Source: UBA2199 sp964628035 (GTDB lineage: Bacteria > Acidobacteriota > Aminicenantia > UBA2199). From it: a DNA stretch of 64,000 nt. Of this stretch, positions 40,792 through 49,513 are shown in pieces (positions within the stretch are counted from its first letter, which is position 1; each line of letters opens with the position of its first letter). The stretch spans positions 636,977-700,976 of the forward strand of contig CAZVPI010000001.1 in NCBI GenBank assembly GCA_964628035.1, in the 5' to 3' direction. A program made the translations under genes and the position numbers. The notes beneath the pieces are model-generated. The model saw only the letters and a program-made list of their open reading frames with translations, ran no database searches and had not been told where the DNA came from.

Positions 40792-41868
40792 CTACTTCTC
40801 AATGGTCATGTCGCGCTCGAGCTGCTCCGCCTCCTCGGCGGCCAGCATGGCGTCGTCCATGGAGATCTTGCGCGCCTTGACCAGCTCGATCAGGTGCTGG
40901 TCGAAGGTCTGCATGCCCAGGTCGCGGTTCTTGGCCATGTGGGAGAGGATCTCGCTGGTTTTCTCGGGGTTCTTGAGGCACATTTCGATGGTCTTGTTGG
41001 CCAGCATGATCTCGCAGGCCGGGATCAGGCCGCTCTTGTCGAGCGTGGGCAGGAGCTGCAGCGAGACGATGGCCACCAGGTTCTCCGACAGCCGCTGGCG
41101 CACGGAAGGATGGGCCTCGGCCGGGAAGTACCCCAGCAGGCGGTTCAGCGTGCGCAGCACGTCGGGGGTGTGGATCGAGGCCATGACCAGGTGGCCGGTC
41201 TCGGCGGCCTTCAGGCAGGTGTCGACCGTCTGGTGGTCGCGCAGCTCGCCCACCATCAGCACATCGGGGTCCTGGCGCATGGCGGCGCGCAGCGCCGCGG
41301 CAAAGGACTCGGTGTCGGGGCCGATCTCGCGCTGGGAGATGACCGCCAGGTTCTTCTCGAAGAGGTACTCGATCGGGTCTTCGATGGTGATGACGTGGAC
41401 GCGGCGCTTCTGGTTGATGAAATTGATGATGGCCGCCAGGGTGGTCGACTTGCCGTTGCCGGTGGCGCCGGTGACCAGGATCAGCCCGCGCCGGAGCATG
41501 GCGATCTTTTCCAGGACCTTGGGCAGGTTGAGCTCCTGGAAGCTCCGCGGCTTGAAGGGGATCAGGCGCAGGATCGCGGCGTAGCGGCCGTTCTGGCGGT
41601 AGACGTTGACGCGGAAGCGGGCCACGCTGGCCAGGGCGAACGAGCCGTCGTAATCGCGGACCTCCTTCTTGAACTTTTCGGCGTCGGGATACTTGGCCAG
41701 CGTCTGGCCGATGGCCACCATGTCCTCCTCACTCAGCGGCGGGTGCTTCAGCGGAAACAGTTCGCCGTGGTGGCGGAGCAGCGGCGGCGATCCGACCTGG
41801 AAGTGGATGTCCGAAGCCCCCTTTTCGGCGGCGAATGTCAAGATTTGGCTCAAGTTGACGATCGGCAT
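40792..41868 (-). CDS. pilT: PilT/PilU-type twitching-motility ATPase
   Basis: 358-residue hexameric ATPase that drives type IV pilus retraction. It has an N-terminal PAS-like domain (about 1-115), Walker A GATGNGKST at 134-142, the Asp box VITIEDPIEYLF and the His box GHLVMASIHTPD. The C-terminal AIRNLIRE motif typical of PilT is replaced by a TIEMCLKNPEKT-like segment, so the protein may be closer to PilU or to a variant retraction ATPase. Monocistronic in view; no pilin genes nearby. With mglA it suggests twitching motility. Confidence 0.9.
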   Translation of the reverse strand: MPIVNLSQILTFAAEKGASDIHFQVGSPPLLRHHGELFPLKHPPLSEEDMVAIGQTLAKYPDAEKFKKEVRDYDGSFALASVARFRVNVYRQNGRYAAILRLIPFKPRSFQELNLPKVLEKIAMLRRGLILVTGATGNGKSTTLAAIINFINQKRRVHVITIEDPIEYLFEKNLAVISQREIGPDTESFAAALRAAMRQDPDVLMVGELRDHQTVDTCLKAAETGHLVMASIHTPDVLRTLNRLLGYFPAEAHPSVRQRLSENLVAIVSLQLLPTLDKSGLIPACEIMLANKTIEMCLKNPEKTSEILSHMAKNRDLGMQTFDQHLIELVKARKISMDDAMLAAEEAEQLERDMTIEK

Positions 41869-42139
41869 GGTTTCCTCCAGGGAACGGCCAGCGCCCGGGT
41901 CATGGCAAAATTGTAGATGAAACGTTTCGACAATTCAAGTGCAGCTGGTGCCGAAAAGAGCACGAGACGTCAGACGATGGGCATCAGGCGTTGGCAAAGC
42001 CTTGGGACGTGCACGAGATCGTGGACGCCCGGTATTCGCACGAGAACGAGCACGAAGTCTTGACGAAAGCCAAGACGCCTGCCAAAAGGATCCTGAAAGG
42101 GCCTTTTCCCTGGCACCTACTTGTGTCCAACGTCTGAGA
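41869..42139. other. Intergenic region with CACGAG-type repeats
   Basis: 271 bp between pilT and smpB, no gene. It has runs of 6-bp units such as GCACGAGAACGAGCACGA (42038-42055) and a looser GTGCACGAGATCGTGGACG at 42009, resembling the other intergenic array families but with a 6/12-bp period. Confidence 0.4.
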
Positions 42140-42598
42140 CTATTTCTTGTTCTTGAATCCCTGCAGGTCCCGGTCCACTTCGCGGCGGATGTCGCGCTCC
42201 TTGAGCTTCTGCTTTTTCTCGTACGCGCGCTTGCCGCGGGCCAGGGCGATCTCGACCTTGATCCGGCCCTTGTCGTTGAAGTACACCTGCAGCGGCACGA
42301 TGCTGAAGCCGCGCTCGCGCACCTTCTGGTCCAGGCGGTGGATCTCGCGGCCGTGGAGCAGGAGCTTGCGCCGCCGCTCCGGCTCGTGGCCGAAGGGTCC
42401 GGCCTGCTCGTAGGGGCTGACGTGGCAGCGCACCAGGAAGGCCTCGCCGGCCTGGATCTCCACATAGGAGTCCTTCAGGCTGACGCGCCCGGCGCGGATG
42501 GACTTCACCTCGCTGCCGACCAGCGCGAGGCCGGCCTCGAAGCGGTCGAGGATCTCGTAGTCGTGAAAAGCCTTCTTATTCTGGGCGACTGTCTTCAT
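42140..42598 (-). CDS. smpB: SsrA-binding protein SmpB
   Basis: 152 residues, the normal length, matching SmpB throughout: N-terminal 'NKKAFHDYEILDRFEAGLALVGSEVKSIR' (abbreviated), VSLKDSYVEI, the 'FLVRCHVSPYEQA' strand and the C-terminal basic tail (RREVDRDLQGFKNKK). It binds tmRNA and delivers it to stalled ribosomes for trans-translation. Overlaps the CNNM/CorC gene by 23 bp. The tmRNA gene (ssrA) is not seen in this window. Confidence 0.97.
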   Translation of the reverse strand: MKTVAQNKKAFHDYEILDRFEAGLALVGSEVKSIRAGRVSLKDSYVEIQAGEAFLVRCHVSPYEQAGPFGHEPERRRKLLLHGREIHRLDQKVRERGFSIVPLQVYFNDKGRIKVEIALARGKRAYEKKQKLKERDIRREVDRDLQGFKNKK

Positions 42599-43844
42599 GG
42601 ACGATGACGACGACCTCCTCGATCTTGCGCCGGCCCATTTTCTTGGCCACCAGCAGCGTGTTCTTCACCTGCACGCGGGCGTTTTCCTGGGGCAGGCGGC
42701 CGTATTCGTACATGAACAGGCCCGACAGGGTGGTGTAGTCCTTGCGCTCGGGCAGCTCCAGCTCCAGCTCGGCGTTGACCTCCTCCACCGGCATGCCGCC
42801 CTTGACCAGGAAGACGCTGCCGCCCAGCCTGCGGATGCCGCGGGCGCTCACTTCCAGGTCGCCCAGGATGCCGCGCAGAATATCGCTGAGGGTGATGATG
42901 CCGATGGCCGCACCGTACTCGTCCAGCACCACGGCCAGGTTCAGGCGGTGCCTGCGGAACTCCTTGAGGATGGTGTTCAGCGACGAGTACTCGGAGACGA
43001 AGATCGGCCGGCTGGCGATCCGTTTCAGCACCAGGCCGTCGAAGTCCTCGCGCAGCATGGCCGCCAGCAGCAGGTGCGAATCGATGACGCCGGTGACATT
43101 GTCCAGCCTGCCCCGGTAGAGGGGGATCTTGGAGAATCCCTTCTCCAGGATGAGGCGCTTCAGCTCCTCGGGCCCGGCGCTCTCCGGCAGGGCCGCTATG
43201 GCCACGCGCGGGGTCATGATGGCCTTGATGTCCTTCTGCGAGATGTCGATGATCTCGTGCAGCATTTTCAGCGTCTCGGGGTTGTGCTGGAACAGCTGCG
43301 TCTCCATCGCCAGGAACTGCTTGATCTCCTCCAGGCTCAGCTCCTTGCGCCCCCAGGCCTTCGCCTCCTGGCGGCGGAAAAAGAGGGTGGGCAGCAGCGC
43401 CAGCCCCTTGACCAGCGGGGCGAAGAGAAAGGCGAAAAAGCGGATGGGGCGGGCGTAGAGGAAGGACAGTTTCTCGGCGTGGCGGTAGGCGTAGGACTTG
43501 GGGGTGATCTCGCCGAAGACCAGCAGCAGCAGGGTGGTCAGCAGGCTGGAGATGACCAGCAGCGTCCCTTCGTTGCCGCGGAAAAAGCGGGTCAGCAGAT
43601 AGGCGGAGACCGAGGCGGCGGCCACGTTGGCCAGGTTGTTGCCCACCAGGATGGTGGAGAGGAATTCCTCGGGCTTCTCCAGCAGCCGGGCCAGCATCAG
43701 GGCCGGCTTGTCCTTCTTGCGGGCGCGGTGGGCCAGCTTGGCGCGGCTGATGGTGAGCACCGAGGTCTCGGCCGAGGAGAAGAAGGCGCTGGCCGCGATC
43801 AGCAGCAGGAAGAGCAGCAGGGGGAAGATCAGGCCGCCGTCCAT
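42576..43844 (-). CDS. CNNM/CorC (HlyC) family membrane protein
   Basis: 422 residues. It has an N-terminal DUF21/CNNM transmembrane domain (about 1-185; a FFSSAETSVLTISR motif starts it), a pair of CBS domains (about 205-330) and a C-terminal CorC/HlyC domain (about 345-420; GEYGRLPQEN-like sequence). These proteins are linked to Mg2+ and other divalent metal efflux or transport in the inner membrane, with CBS domains binding adenine nucleotides. It lies 36 bp downstream of the rex stop codon and overlaps smpB by 23 bp, forming a likely rex-corC-smpB transcription unit. Confidence 0.9.
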   Translation of the reverse strand: MDGGLIFPLLLFLLLIAASAFFSSAETSVLTISRAKLAHRARKKDKPALMLARLLEKPEEFLSTILVGNNLANVAAASVSAYLLTRFFRGNEGTLLVISSLLTTLLLLVFGEITPKSYAYRHAEKLSFLYARPIRFFAFLFAPLVKGLALLPTLFFRRQEAKAWGRKELSLEEIKQFLAMETQLFQHNPETLKMLHEIIDISQKDIKAIMTPRVAIAALPESAGPEELKRLILEKGFSKIPLYRGRLDNVTGVIDSHLLLAAMLREDFDGLVLKRIASRPIFVSEYSSLNTILKEFRRHRLNLAVVLDEYGAAIGIITLSDILRGILGDLEVSARGIRRLGGSVFLVKGGMPVEEVNAELELELPERKDYTTLSGLFMYEYGRLPQENARVQVKNTLLVAKKMGRRKIEEVVVIVHEDSRPE

Positions 43845-43880
43845 CGCCGCCTCAGCTCCGCGGGGTAAGGTCGCGGGCGC

Positions 43881-44534
43881 TCATTTCTTGCCGTACAGCT
43901 GGTAGACGATCTTGTACAGCGAGATGCCGATGCAGTCGTTGATCAGCTGCACGTCGCGGTTCTCCTTCGGCACCTTCAGGATCTTGGGGGCGAAGTTGAC
44001 CACACCCTTGACGCCCTGGGAAATGAGCCGGTCCATCGTCTCCTGGGCCGCCTCCTCGGGCACGGTCAGCAGGGCGATGCGCACGTCCGGGTTCTCCTTC
44101 AGGTAGGCCTCCAGCTGGCTCACGTGCAGCACGGGCTTCTTCTGCCCCGGCTTGCCCACTTCGCTGCCGACCAGCTCCGGCTTGATGTCGAAGAGGGCTG
44201 TGACCGTGATGTTGTGGTCCTTGAAGAGCTTGTAGTTCGAGAGGGCCTGGCCGATGCGGCCGGCGCCGATGATGATCACGCGGGCGCCTTGGTCGATGGA
44301 GAGGATCTTTTTCAGCTCGCGGAACAGCTTCTTGACCAGGTAGCCCTTTTTCTGCTTGCCGATGGAGATGCCCAGGTAGAAGAAATCCTGCCGCACCTGG
44401 TTGCAGGAAACGCCGGTGACCTCCTCCAGCTTCTTCGAGGAGATGTAGGAGTTCTCGGGCAGGTTCAGCTTCAGCAGGGCCTCGTAATAAAAAAGGATGC
44501 GGCGGATCACCCGCAGGCTGATCTTTTTTTTCAT
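43881..44534 (-). CDS. rex: Redox-sensing transcriptional repressor Rex
   Basis: 217 residues. It has an N-terminal winged-helix domain (about 1-75; SSKKLEEVTGVSCNQVRQDF), then a Rossmann domain with GAGRIG at 90-95 and the family segments ALLTVPEEAAQ and GVVNFAPKIL. Rex senses the NADH/NAD+ ratio and represses genes for NADH oxidation or fermentation when NAD+ is high. The reading frame continues far upstream in the shadow of the next gene, but the ATG at 44534 begins the domain and follows a good promoter. No obvious Rex palindrome is visible within this window. Confidence 0.93.
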   Translation of the reverse strand: MKKKISLRVIRRILFYYEALLKLNLPENSYISSKKLEEVTGVSCNQVRQDFFYLGISIGKQKKGYLVKKLFRELKKILSIDQGARVIIIGAGRIGQALSNYKLFKDHNITVTALFDIKPELVGSEVGKPGQKKPVLHVSQLEAYLKENPDVRIALLTVPEEAAQETMDRLISQGVKGVVNFAPKILKVPKENRDVQLINDCIGISLYKIVYQLYGKK

Positions 44535-44568
44535 GGATCCCCCGGTGATATAGTTTACGTTAAAATTA

Positions 44569-44597
44569 ATAGTATAGGACCACGGGTCAAATGTCAA
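44569..44597 (-). promoter_or_regulatory. Promoter of the rex gene
   Basis: Perfect -35 TTGACA (44592-44597), 17-bp spacer, -10 TACTAT (44569-44574) on the minus strand; start codon about 35 bp downstream. An overlapping TATACT would give a 15-bp spacer. Confidence 0.55.
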
Positions 44598-44632
44598 TGG
44601 CGGCGGCCCGGGGAAAGGCCGGGCTCCGCCCC

Positions 44633-46039
44633 CTAGCGCTTCCCGGCGTGCGAGCCGCGCACGGCGGCCTCCACGTCGGCGGCCGCCTTGGGGATGGCCG
44701 GGCCCAGCACGCGCGCGCCGCGGGAGAGGACCAGCACGTCGTCCTCGATACGGATGCCCCCGAAGCCGCGCAGCTTCTCCACCCGCTCGTAGCGGACGAA
44801 GGCGGCGTGCTTCTTCTGGGCGCGCCACTGCTCGATCAGCTCGGGAATGAAATAGAGGCCGGGCTCGACCGTCAGCACGTGGCCGGGCTCCAGCTTCTTG
44901 GCCATGCGCAGGTAGGCCAGGCCGAACTGCTGGCTGCGCCTGACCTTGTCGTCGTAGCCCACCCAGGTCTCGCCCAGGTCCTCCATGTCGTGGACGTCGA
45001 GGCCCATCATGTGGCCGAGGCCGTGGGGGAAGAACAGGGCGTGGGCGCCGGCGGCGACGGCGTCGTCCGTGCCGCCCTTCATCAGGCCCATCTCCTTCAG
45101 GTGCTCCACCAGCACGGCGGCCGCCTTGAGGTGGACGCTGCGGTAGCTGACGCCGGGCCGGATCATGGCGATGGCCGTGCGCTGCATGTCCAGGACCGTC
45201 TCGTAGAGCGCCCTCTGCAGGGGGTTGAAGCGCCCGCCCACGGGAAGGGTGCGCGTGATGTCGCTGGCGTAGCCGCTTTCGCTCTCGGCCCCCGCATCGA
45301 TGATCAGCAGGTCGCCCTCGCCCAGGCGGTTGCCGTGGAAATGGTTGTGCAGGGTCTCGCCGTGCTTGGAGACGATGGCCGGGAAGGCCAGCTGGCCGCC
45401 GCCGGCCAGGGCGATGCCCTCCATGAAGCCGGCGATCTCGCGCTCGTAGATTCCCGGCTGGGCCATGGCCATGGCCTCGCGGTACATGGCGGCGCTCACG
45501 GTCACGGCGGCCTCGATCTCGGCCACCTCCTCGGCGCTCTTGAGCGAGCGCTGGGCGATCACCGCCTTGGCGAACTCGGCCGAGGCGTAGTCCTTGACCG
45601 TCTCGGCGCCGATCCCCAGCAGCCGCTGCAGCCACAGCGCGTTCTCCGGGCGGTAGGGGGGGAGGAAATGGACGCGGCGGCCCTGGCGCACGGCCGCCTG
45701 CAGCACGCCGGCCAGATCGGCAAGCGGCCGCTGGTCGGGCACGCCGACTTTGGCCGCGCGGCTGCGCAGCGAAGGCTGCGGCCCCATCCAGATGATGTCC
45801 TCCATGTCGACGTCGTCGCCGAAGACCGTCTGCCGGCCCTCGTCCAGGTCGATGACCGCGGCCAGCCCCGGGTGGCTCAGGCCGAAGAAGTAAAGGAATG
45901 AGCTGTCCTGGCGGAAACGGTAGGTGTTGGCGGCGTAGTTCATCGGGCTCTCGCGGTTGCCCAGGAAGAGCAGCAGCCCCGACTTCACCCCCTTGAACAG
46001 TTTGGCCCGGCGTTGCACATAGGTTTTCTTGGCAAACAT
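44633..46039 (-). CDS. pepP: Xaa-Pro aminopeptidase (M24B)
   Basis: 468 residues from the ATG at 46039 (AAGGAG upstream); an upstream start at 46096 is less likely. It has an N-terminal creatinase-like domain (about 1-165; YRFRQDSSFLYFFGL), then a pita-bread domain with the five metal ligands: IDAGAESESGYASDITR (two Asp), FFPHGLGHMMG (His), VEPGLYF (Glu) and GIRIEDDVLV (Glu). Removes the N-terminal residue before proline, using two Mn/Co ions. Cytosolic. The divergent tricorn protease gene may work on the same peptide stream, as tricorn products are trimmed by aminopeptidases (inference). Confidence 0.93.
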   Translation of the reverse strand: MFAKKTYVQRRAKLFKGVKSGLLLFLGNRESPMNYAANTYRFRQDSSFLYFFGLSHPGLAAVIDLDEGRQTVFGDDVDMEDIIWMGPQPSLRSRAAKVGVPDQRPLADLAGVLQAAVRQGRRVHFLPPYRPENALWLQRLLGIGAETVKDYASAEFAKAVIAQRSLKSAEEVAEIEAAVTVSAAMYREAMAMAQPGIYEREIAGFMEGIALAGGGQLAFPAIVSKHGETLHNHFHGNRLGEGDLLIIDAGAESESGYASDITRTLPVGGRFNPLQRALYETVLDMQRTAIAMIRPGVSYRSVHLKAAAVLVEHLKEMGLMKGGTDDAVAAGAHALFFPHGLGHMMGLDVHDMEDLGETWVGYDDKVRRSQQFGLAYLRMAKKLEPGHVLTVEPGLYFIPELIEQWRAQKKHAAFVRYERVEKLRGFGGIRIEDDVLVLSRGARVLGPAIPKAAADVEAAVRGSHAGKR

Positions 46040-46119
46040 GGCGGCATCTCCTTCGCTGCCATGATAGCCCAGCGGGGGCGGCGAAATCAAGTGCACGGGG
46101 AATGCGGCGGCCGGCGCGC

Positions 46120-46148
46120 TTGTCGGCGCCGGGGAATGGGCCTATAAT
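46120..46148 (+). promoter_or_regulatory. Promoter of the tricorn protease gene
   Basis: -35 TTGTCG (46120-46125), 17-bp spacer, perfect -10 TATAAT (46143-46148), 24 bp before the start codon. Confidence 0.6.
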
Positions 46149-46172
46149 CTCCTGATCTTACGAGGAGGCTCC

Positions 46173-49100
46173 ATGAAGAAGATGTGCATCTGGCTGTCGC
46201 TCCTGTTCCTGGGCGCCGCCGCCGCTCGCGCCGAGGCCGACGCCGCCCTGCTGCGCTTTCCCAATATCAACGGCGACCTGGTGGTCTTCGTCTACGCCGG
46301 CGACATCTGGTCGGTGCCCGCCTCCGGCGGCGAGGCCCGGCGCCTTACGTCCCATCCCGGCCTGGAGCTCTTTCCCAAGATCTCCCCCGACGGCCGCTGG
46401 ATCGCCTTTTCGGCCGAGTACTCGGGGTCGCGCCAGGTGTGGGTCATGCCGGCCGAGGGCGGCACGCCGCGGCAGCTGACCTGGTACAACGACGTGGGCG
46501 TCATGCCCCCGCGCGGCGGCTATGACTACGTGATTCTTGACTGGACCCCCGACAGCGAGCGCATCCTGGTGCGCTGCAACCGCACCCCCTGGGGCGAGCG
46601 CATGGGCAAGTATTTCCTGGTGGCGCTCGCCGGCGGGCTGGAGACGCCGCTGGCCATCCCCGAGGCCGGGGGCGGCTCGTTCTCCCCTGACGGCAACAGC
46701 ATCGTCTACACCCCGATCGAGCGCGAATTCCGCACCTGGAAACGCTACCGCGGCGGCCGCGCCCAGGACGTCTGGATCTATGACCTGAAGCGGAACGAAT
46801 CGCGGCGCCTGACCGATTTCCCCGGCACCGACCAGCACCCTTCCTGGTGGGGGAACAAGGTCTACTTCGTCTCCGACCGCGACCTGACGCTGAACATCCA
46901 CTCCTACGACCTGGCCGGCGGCCGCATCGAGCAGCTGACGCGGCACAAGGACTTCGACGTGCTGTGGCCTTCGGGGCGCAACGGCCAGCTGGCATACGAA
47001 TGCGGCGGCCGCCTGCACGTCCTCGACCTGGCCTCGGGCGAGTCGCGGCGCCTGCAGGTCAGACTGAACTTCGACCGTCCCGGCGTGCTGCCGTATGTCA
47101 AGAATGTCGCCGAGTTCATCAGCAGCTACGACATCTCCCCCAGCGGCAAGCGGGCGGTGTTCGAGGCCCGCGGCGACCTGTTCACCGTGCCGGAGAAAGA
47201 GGGGCGCACGCTCAACCTGACGCGCAGCCAGGGAGTGCGCGAGATGTTTCCCGCCTGGTCGCCCGACGGCCGCTTGATCGCCTATTACTCGGACGCCAGC
47301 GGCGAATACGAGGTCTACCTGGCCGACGGCGGCGGCGCCGGCGCGCCGCGGCAGCTCACCCGCGGCAGCCGCGTCTGGCGCTTCCCGCCCAAGTGGTCGC
47401 CCGATTCACGCTGGCTGCTCTTCGCGGACCGCGACCAGGCGCTGCAGCTCCTCGACGCGGCCTCGGGCGCGGTCACCGTGGTCGACCGGGCGCGGCGCCA
47501 CGACCTGACCGACTACGGCTGGTCTCCCGATTCGTGCTGGGTCGTCTACGCCAAGGACGGCGACAGCGGCCAGGACGCCGTCTGGGTCTACAGCCTGGAC
47601 CAGAAGCGCAGCTTCCAGCTGACCGACGCCGCCTACGACGACGCCTCGCCGGTCTTCTCGCGCGACGGCCGCTACATCTTTTTCCTCTCCAACCGCGACT
47701 TCAACCTGGTCTTTTCCGACTTCGAGTTCGATTACCTGTACCACCGGGCCACGCGCGTCTACGCCCTGGCCCTGACCCGCGACACGCCGCCGCTGTTCCC
47801 GGAGAAGAACGATGTGGAGGCGGCGGGGGCCGCCCGCGAGGGGAAGAAGCCGGCGGCCAAGGCCGGCACGCCGGTCGTGCGCATCGACGTGGAGGGCGGC
47901 AACGGCCGCGTCACCGCCTTTCCGCTCCAGAGCGGCGACTACGCCGCCGTGCGCGCCGTCGACGGCGGCATCCTGTATTTCCAGGACGGCGCCCTGCGCC
48001 AGTTCAAGATCGAGGACGGCAAGGACAGCCCCGTCATCGAGGGCATCGACTCAGCGGTGCTAGCCGCCGGCGGCGAGAAGGTCCTGTACCAGGCGCGCGG
48101 CCAGTTCGGCATCGTGGGCCTGGGCCCCGGGCAGAAAGCCGGGGACGGCGCCCTCGACCTGTCGCGGCTGCAGATGAGGATCGACCCCGTGCGCGAGTGG
48201 CGGCAGATCTTCCACGACGGCTGGCGCATCTTCCGCGACTGGTTCTACCAGAAGAGCCTGCACGGCGTCGACTGGGTGGCGATCCGCGAGAAGTACGCCG
48301 CGCTGCTGCCCGCGCTGGCCCACCGCGCCGATCTCGATTTCCTGTTCGGCGAGATGGTCGGCGAGGTCAACGCCGGCCACACCTACGTCAACTGGGGCGA
48401 CTTCCCGCGCCCGGCGCGGGTCGACACCGGCCTGCTGGGGGCCGAGCTGCGGGCCGACGAGAGGGCGGGGCGCTACGTGATCGCCAAGATCTATCCCGGC
48501 GAAAACTGGAACGAGGGCACGCGTTCGCCCCTGACCGAGCAGGGGGTGGACGTGCGCCCCGGCGACTTTCTCGTCGCCATCGACGGCTCGCCGGTCACCC
48601 TGCAGGACAACCCCTACCGCTTCCTGGAGAACACCGTCGGCCGGCGCGTCTCGCTGCAGGTGAGCTCGCGGCCCGACGGCGCCGACGCGCGCGAGGTCTG
48701 GATCCAGCCCGTCAAGAGCGAGCTCGGCCTGATGTATCTCGACTGGGTGCGCTCGCGGCGGGACATGGTCGACCGCCTATCGGGGGGACGCATCGGCTAC
48801 ATCCACGTGCCCGACACCGCCCGCGACGGCAACCGCGAACTGTTCAAGGGGCTGTACGCCTTTCGCCACAAGGAGGCGCTGATCCTCGACGCCCGCTACA
48901 ACGGCGGCGGCTTCATCCCGGTGGTCATGGCCGAGCTGCTGGCGCGCAAGACCCTGAACTACTGGGCGCGGCGCGGGCTGGAGATGAACCCCGACCCGGG
49001 CGTGTCCCACGACGGACCCAAGGCCATGCTGATCAACGGCTATTCCTCCTCGGGCGGCGACGCCCTGCCCTACTATTTCCGCAAGAAAAAGCTGGGGCCG

Positions 49101-49412
49101 CTCATCGGCACCCGCACCTGGGGCGGGCTGATCGGCCTGTCGGGCAACCCCGACTTCGTCGACGGCGGCTCGCTCAACGTCCCCACCTTCGGTTTCGTCG
49201 ACGAGGAGGGGCGCTGGGCCGTGGAAGGGCAGGGTGTGGCCCCCGACGTCGAGGTGATCGACCTGGCCGAGCGCGTGGCCGCCGGCGGCGACCCGAGCGT
49301 GGAGAAGGCCGTGGAGCTGCTCCTGGAGGAGCTGCGGCGGCGGGCCCCGAAAAAACCGGCCGTGCCCGCCGCGCCCGACCGCTCCGGCTGGATCGAGTCC
49401 GGCCGGGGCTGA
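46173..49412 (+). CDS. tri: Tricorn protease homologue (S41), exported
   Basis: 1079 residues, ATG with CGAGGAGG upstream. A signal peptide (to about ARAEAD) shows it is exported, unlike archaeal tricorn. A TolB-like six-bladed propeller (about 30-320) and a second propeller (about 325-620) precede the tricorn C1, PDZ and S41 C2 domains (about 670-1060). The catalytic Ser lies in NGYSSSGGD (958-960) and the H of the C1 domain near H735 (EVNAGHTYVN). Tricorn chops peptides of 6-12 residues into di- to tetrapeptides. Full length for the family, with no frameshift. Confidence 0.92.
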   Translation: MKKMCIWLSLLFLGAAAARAEADAALLRFPNINGDLVVFVYAGDIWSVPASGGEARRLTSHPGLELFPKISPDGRWIAFSAEYSGSRQVWVMPAEGGTPRQLTWYNDVGVMPPRGGYDYVILDWTPDSERILVRCNRTPWGERMGKYFLVALAGGLETPLAIPEAGGGSFSPDGNSIVYTPIEREFRTWKRYRGGRAQDVWIYDLKRNESRRLTDFPGTDQHPSWWGNKVYFVSDRDLTLNIHSYDLAGGRIEQLTRHKDFDVLWPSGRNGQLAYECGGRLHVLDLASGESRRLQVRLNFDRPGVLPYVKNVAEFISSYDISPSGKRAVFEARGDLFTVPEKEGRTLNLTRSQGVREMFPAWSPDGRLIAYYSDASGEYEVYLADGGGAGAPRQLTRGSRVWRFPPKWSPDSRWLLFADRDQALQLLDAASGAVTVVDRARRHDLTDYGWSPDSCWVVYAKDGDSGQDAVWVYSLDQKRSFQLTDAAYDDASPVFSRDGRYIFFLSNRDFNLVFSDFEFDYLYHRATRVYALALTRDTPPLFPEKNDVEAAGAAREGKKPAAKAGTPVVRIDVEGGNGRVTAFPLQSGDYAAVRAVDGGILYFQDGALRQFKIEDGKDSPVIEGIDSAVLAAGGEKVLYQARGQFGIVGLGPGQKAGDGALDLSRLQMRIDPVREWRQIFHDGWRIFRDWFYQKSLHGVDWVAIREKYAALLPALAHRADLDFLFGEMVGEVNAGHTYVNWGDFPRPARVDTGLLGAELRADERAGRYVIAKIYPGENWNEGTRSPLTEQGVDVRPGDFLVAIDGSPVTLQDNPYRFLENTVGRRVSLQVSSRPDGADAREVWIQPVKSELGLMYLDWVRSRRDMVDRLSGGRIGYIHVPDTARDGNRELFKGLYAFRHKEALILDARYNGGGFIPVVMAELLARKTLNYWARRGLEMNPDPGVSHDGPKAMLINGYSSSGGDALPYYFRKKKLGPLIGTRTWGGLIGLSGNPDFVDGGSLNVPTFGFVDEEGRWAVEGQGVAPDVEVIDLAERVAAGGDPSVEKAVELLLEELRRRAPKKPAVPAAPDRSGWIESGRG

Positions 49413-49443
49413 AACCCGGGCGTCCCGTTTTTGTCCGCGATGG

Positions 49444-49472
49444 TTGACACGGGGACGGAAATGGGCGAAAAT
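49444..49472 (+). promoter_or_regulatory. Candidate promoter for the KAS III-like gene
   Basis: Perfect -35 TTGACA (49444-49449), 17-bp spacer containing a GGGGACGG motif, -10 GAAAAT (49467-49472). The spacing and -10 equal those of the mglA promoter. Confidence 0.5.
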
Positions 49473-49513
49473 GACCCCTGGGCCATGCCAGCCTTGCACA
49501 AATCAAATCCCCG

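Noticed and set aside
42009..42055. CACGAG-type repeats as a CRISPR array
   Set aside because: Units are about 6 bp and degenerate with no spacers of constant length; no cas genes nearby.
44596..44631. GC-rich hairpin after the aminopeptidase stop as a terminator
   Set aside because: The stem is plausible (GCCCGG/CCGGGC) but no T-run follows on the minus strand.
43881..45635. Extended upstream reading frame of rex (584 codons)
   Set aside because: The first 367 codons are the shadow of the aminopeptidase gene; rex has a good start and promoter at 44534.
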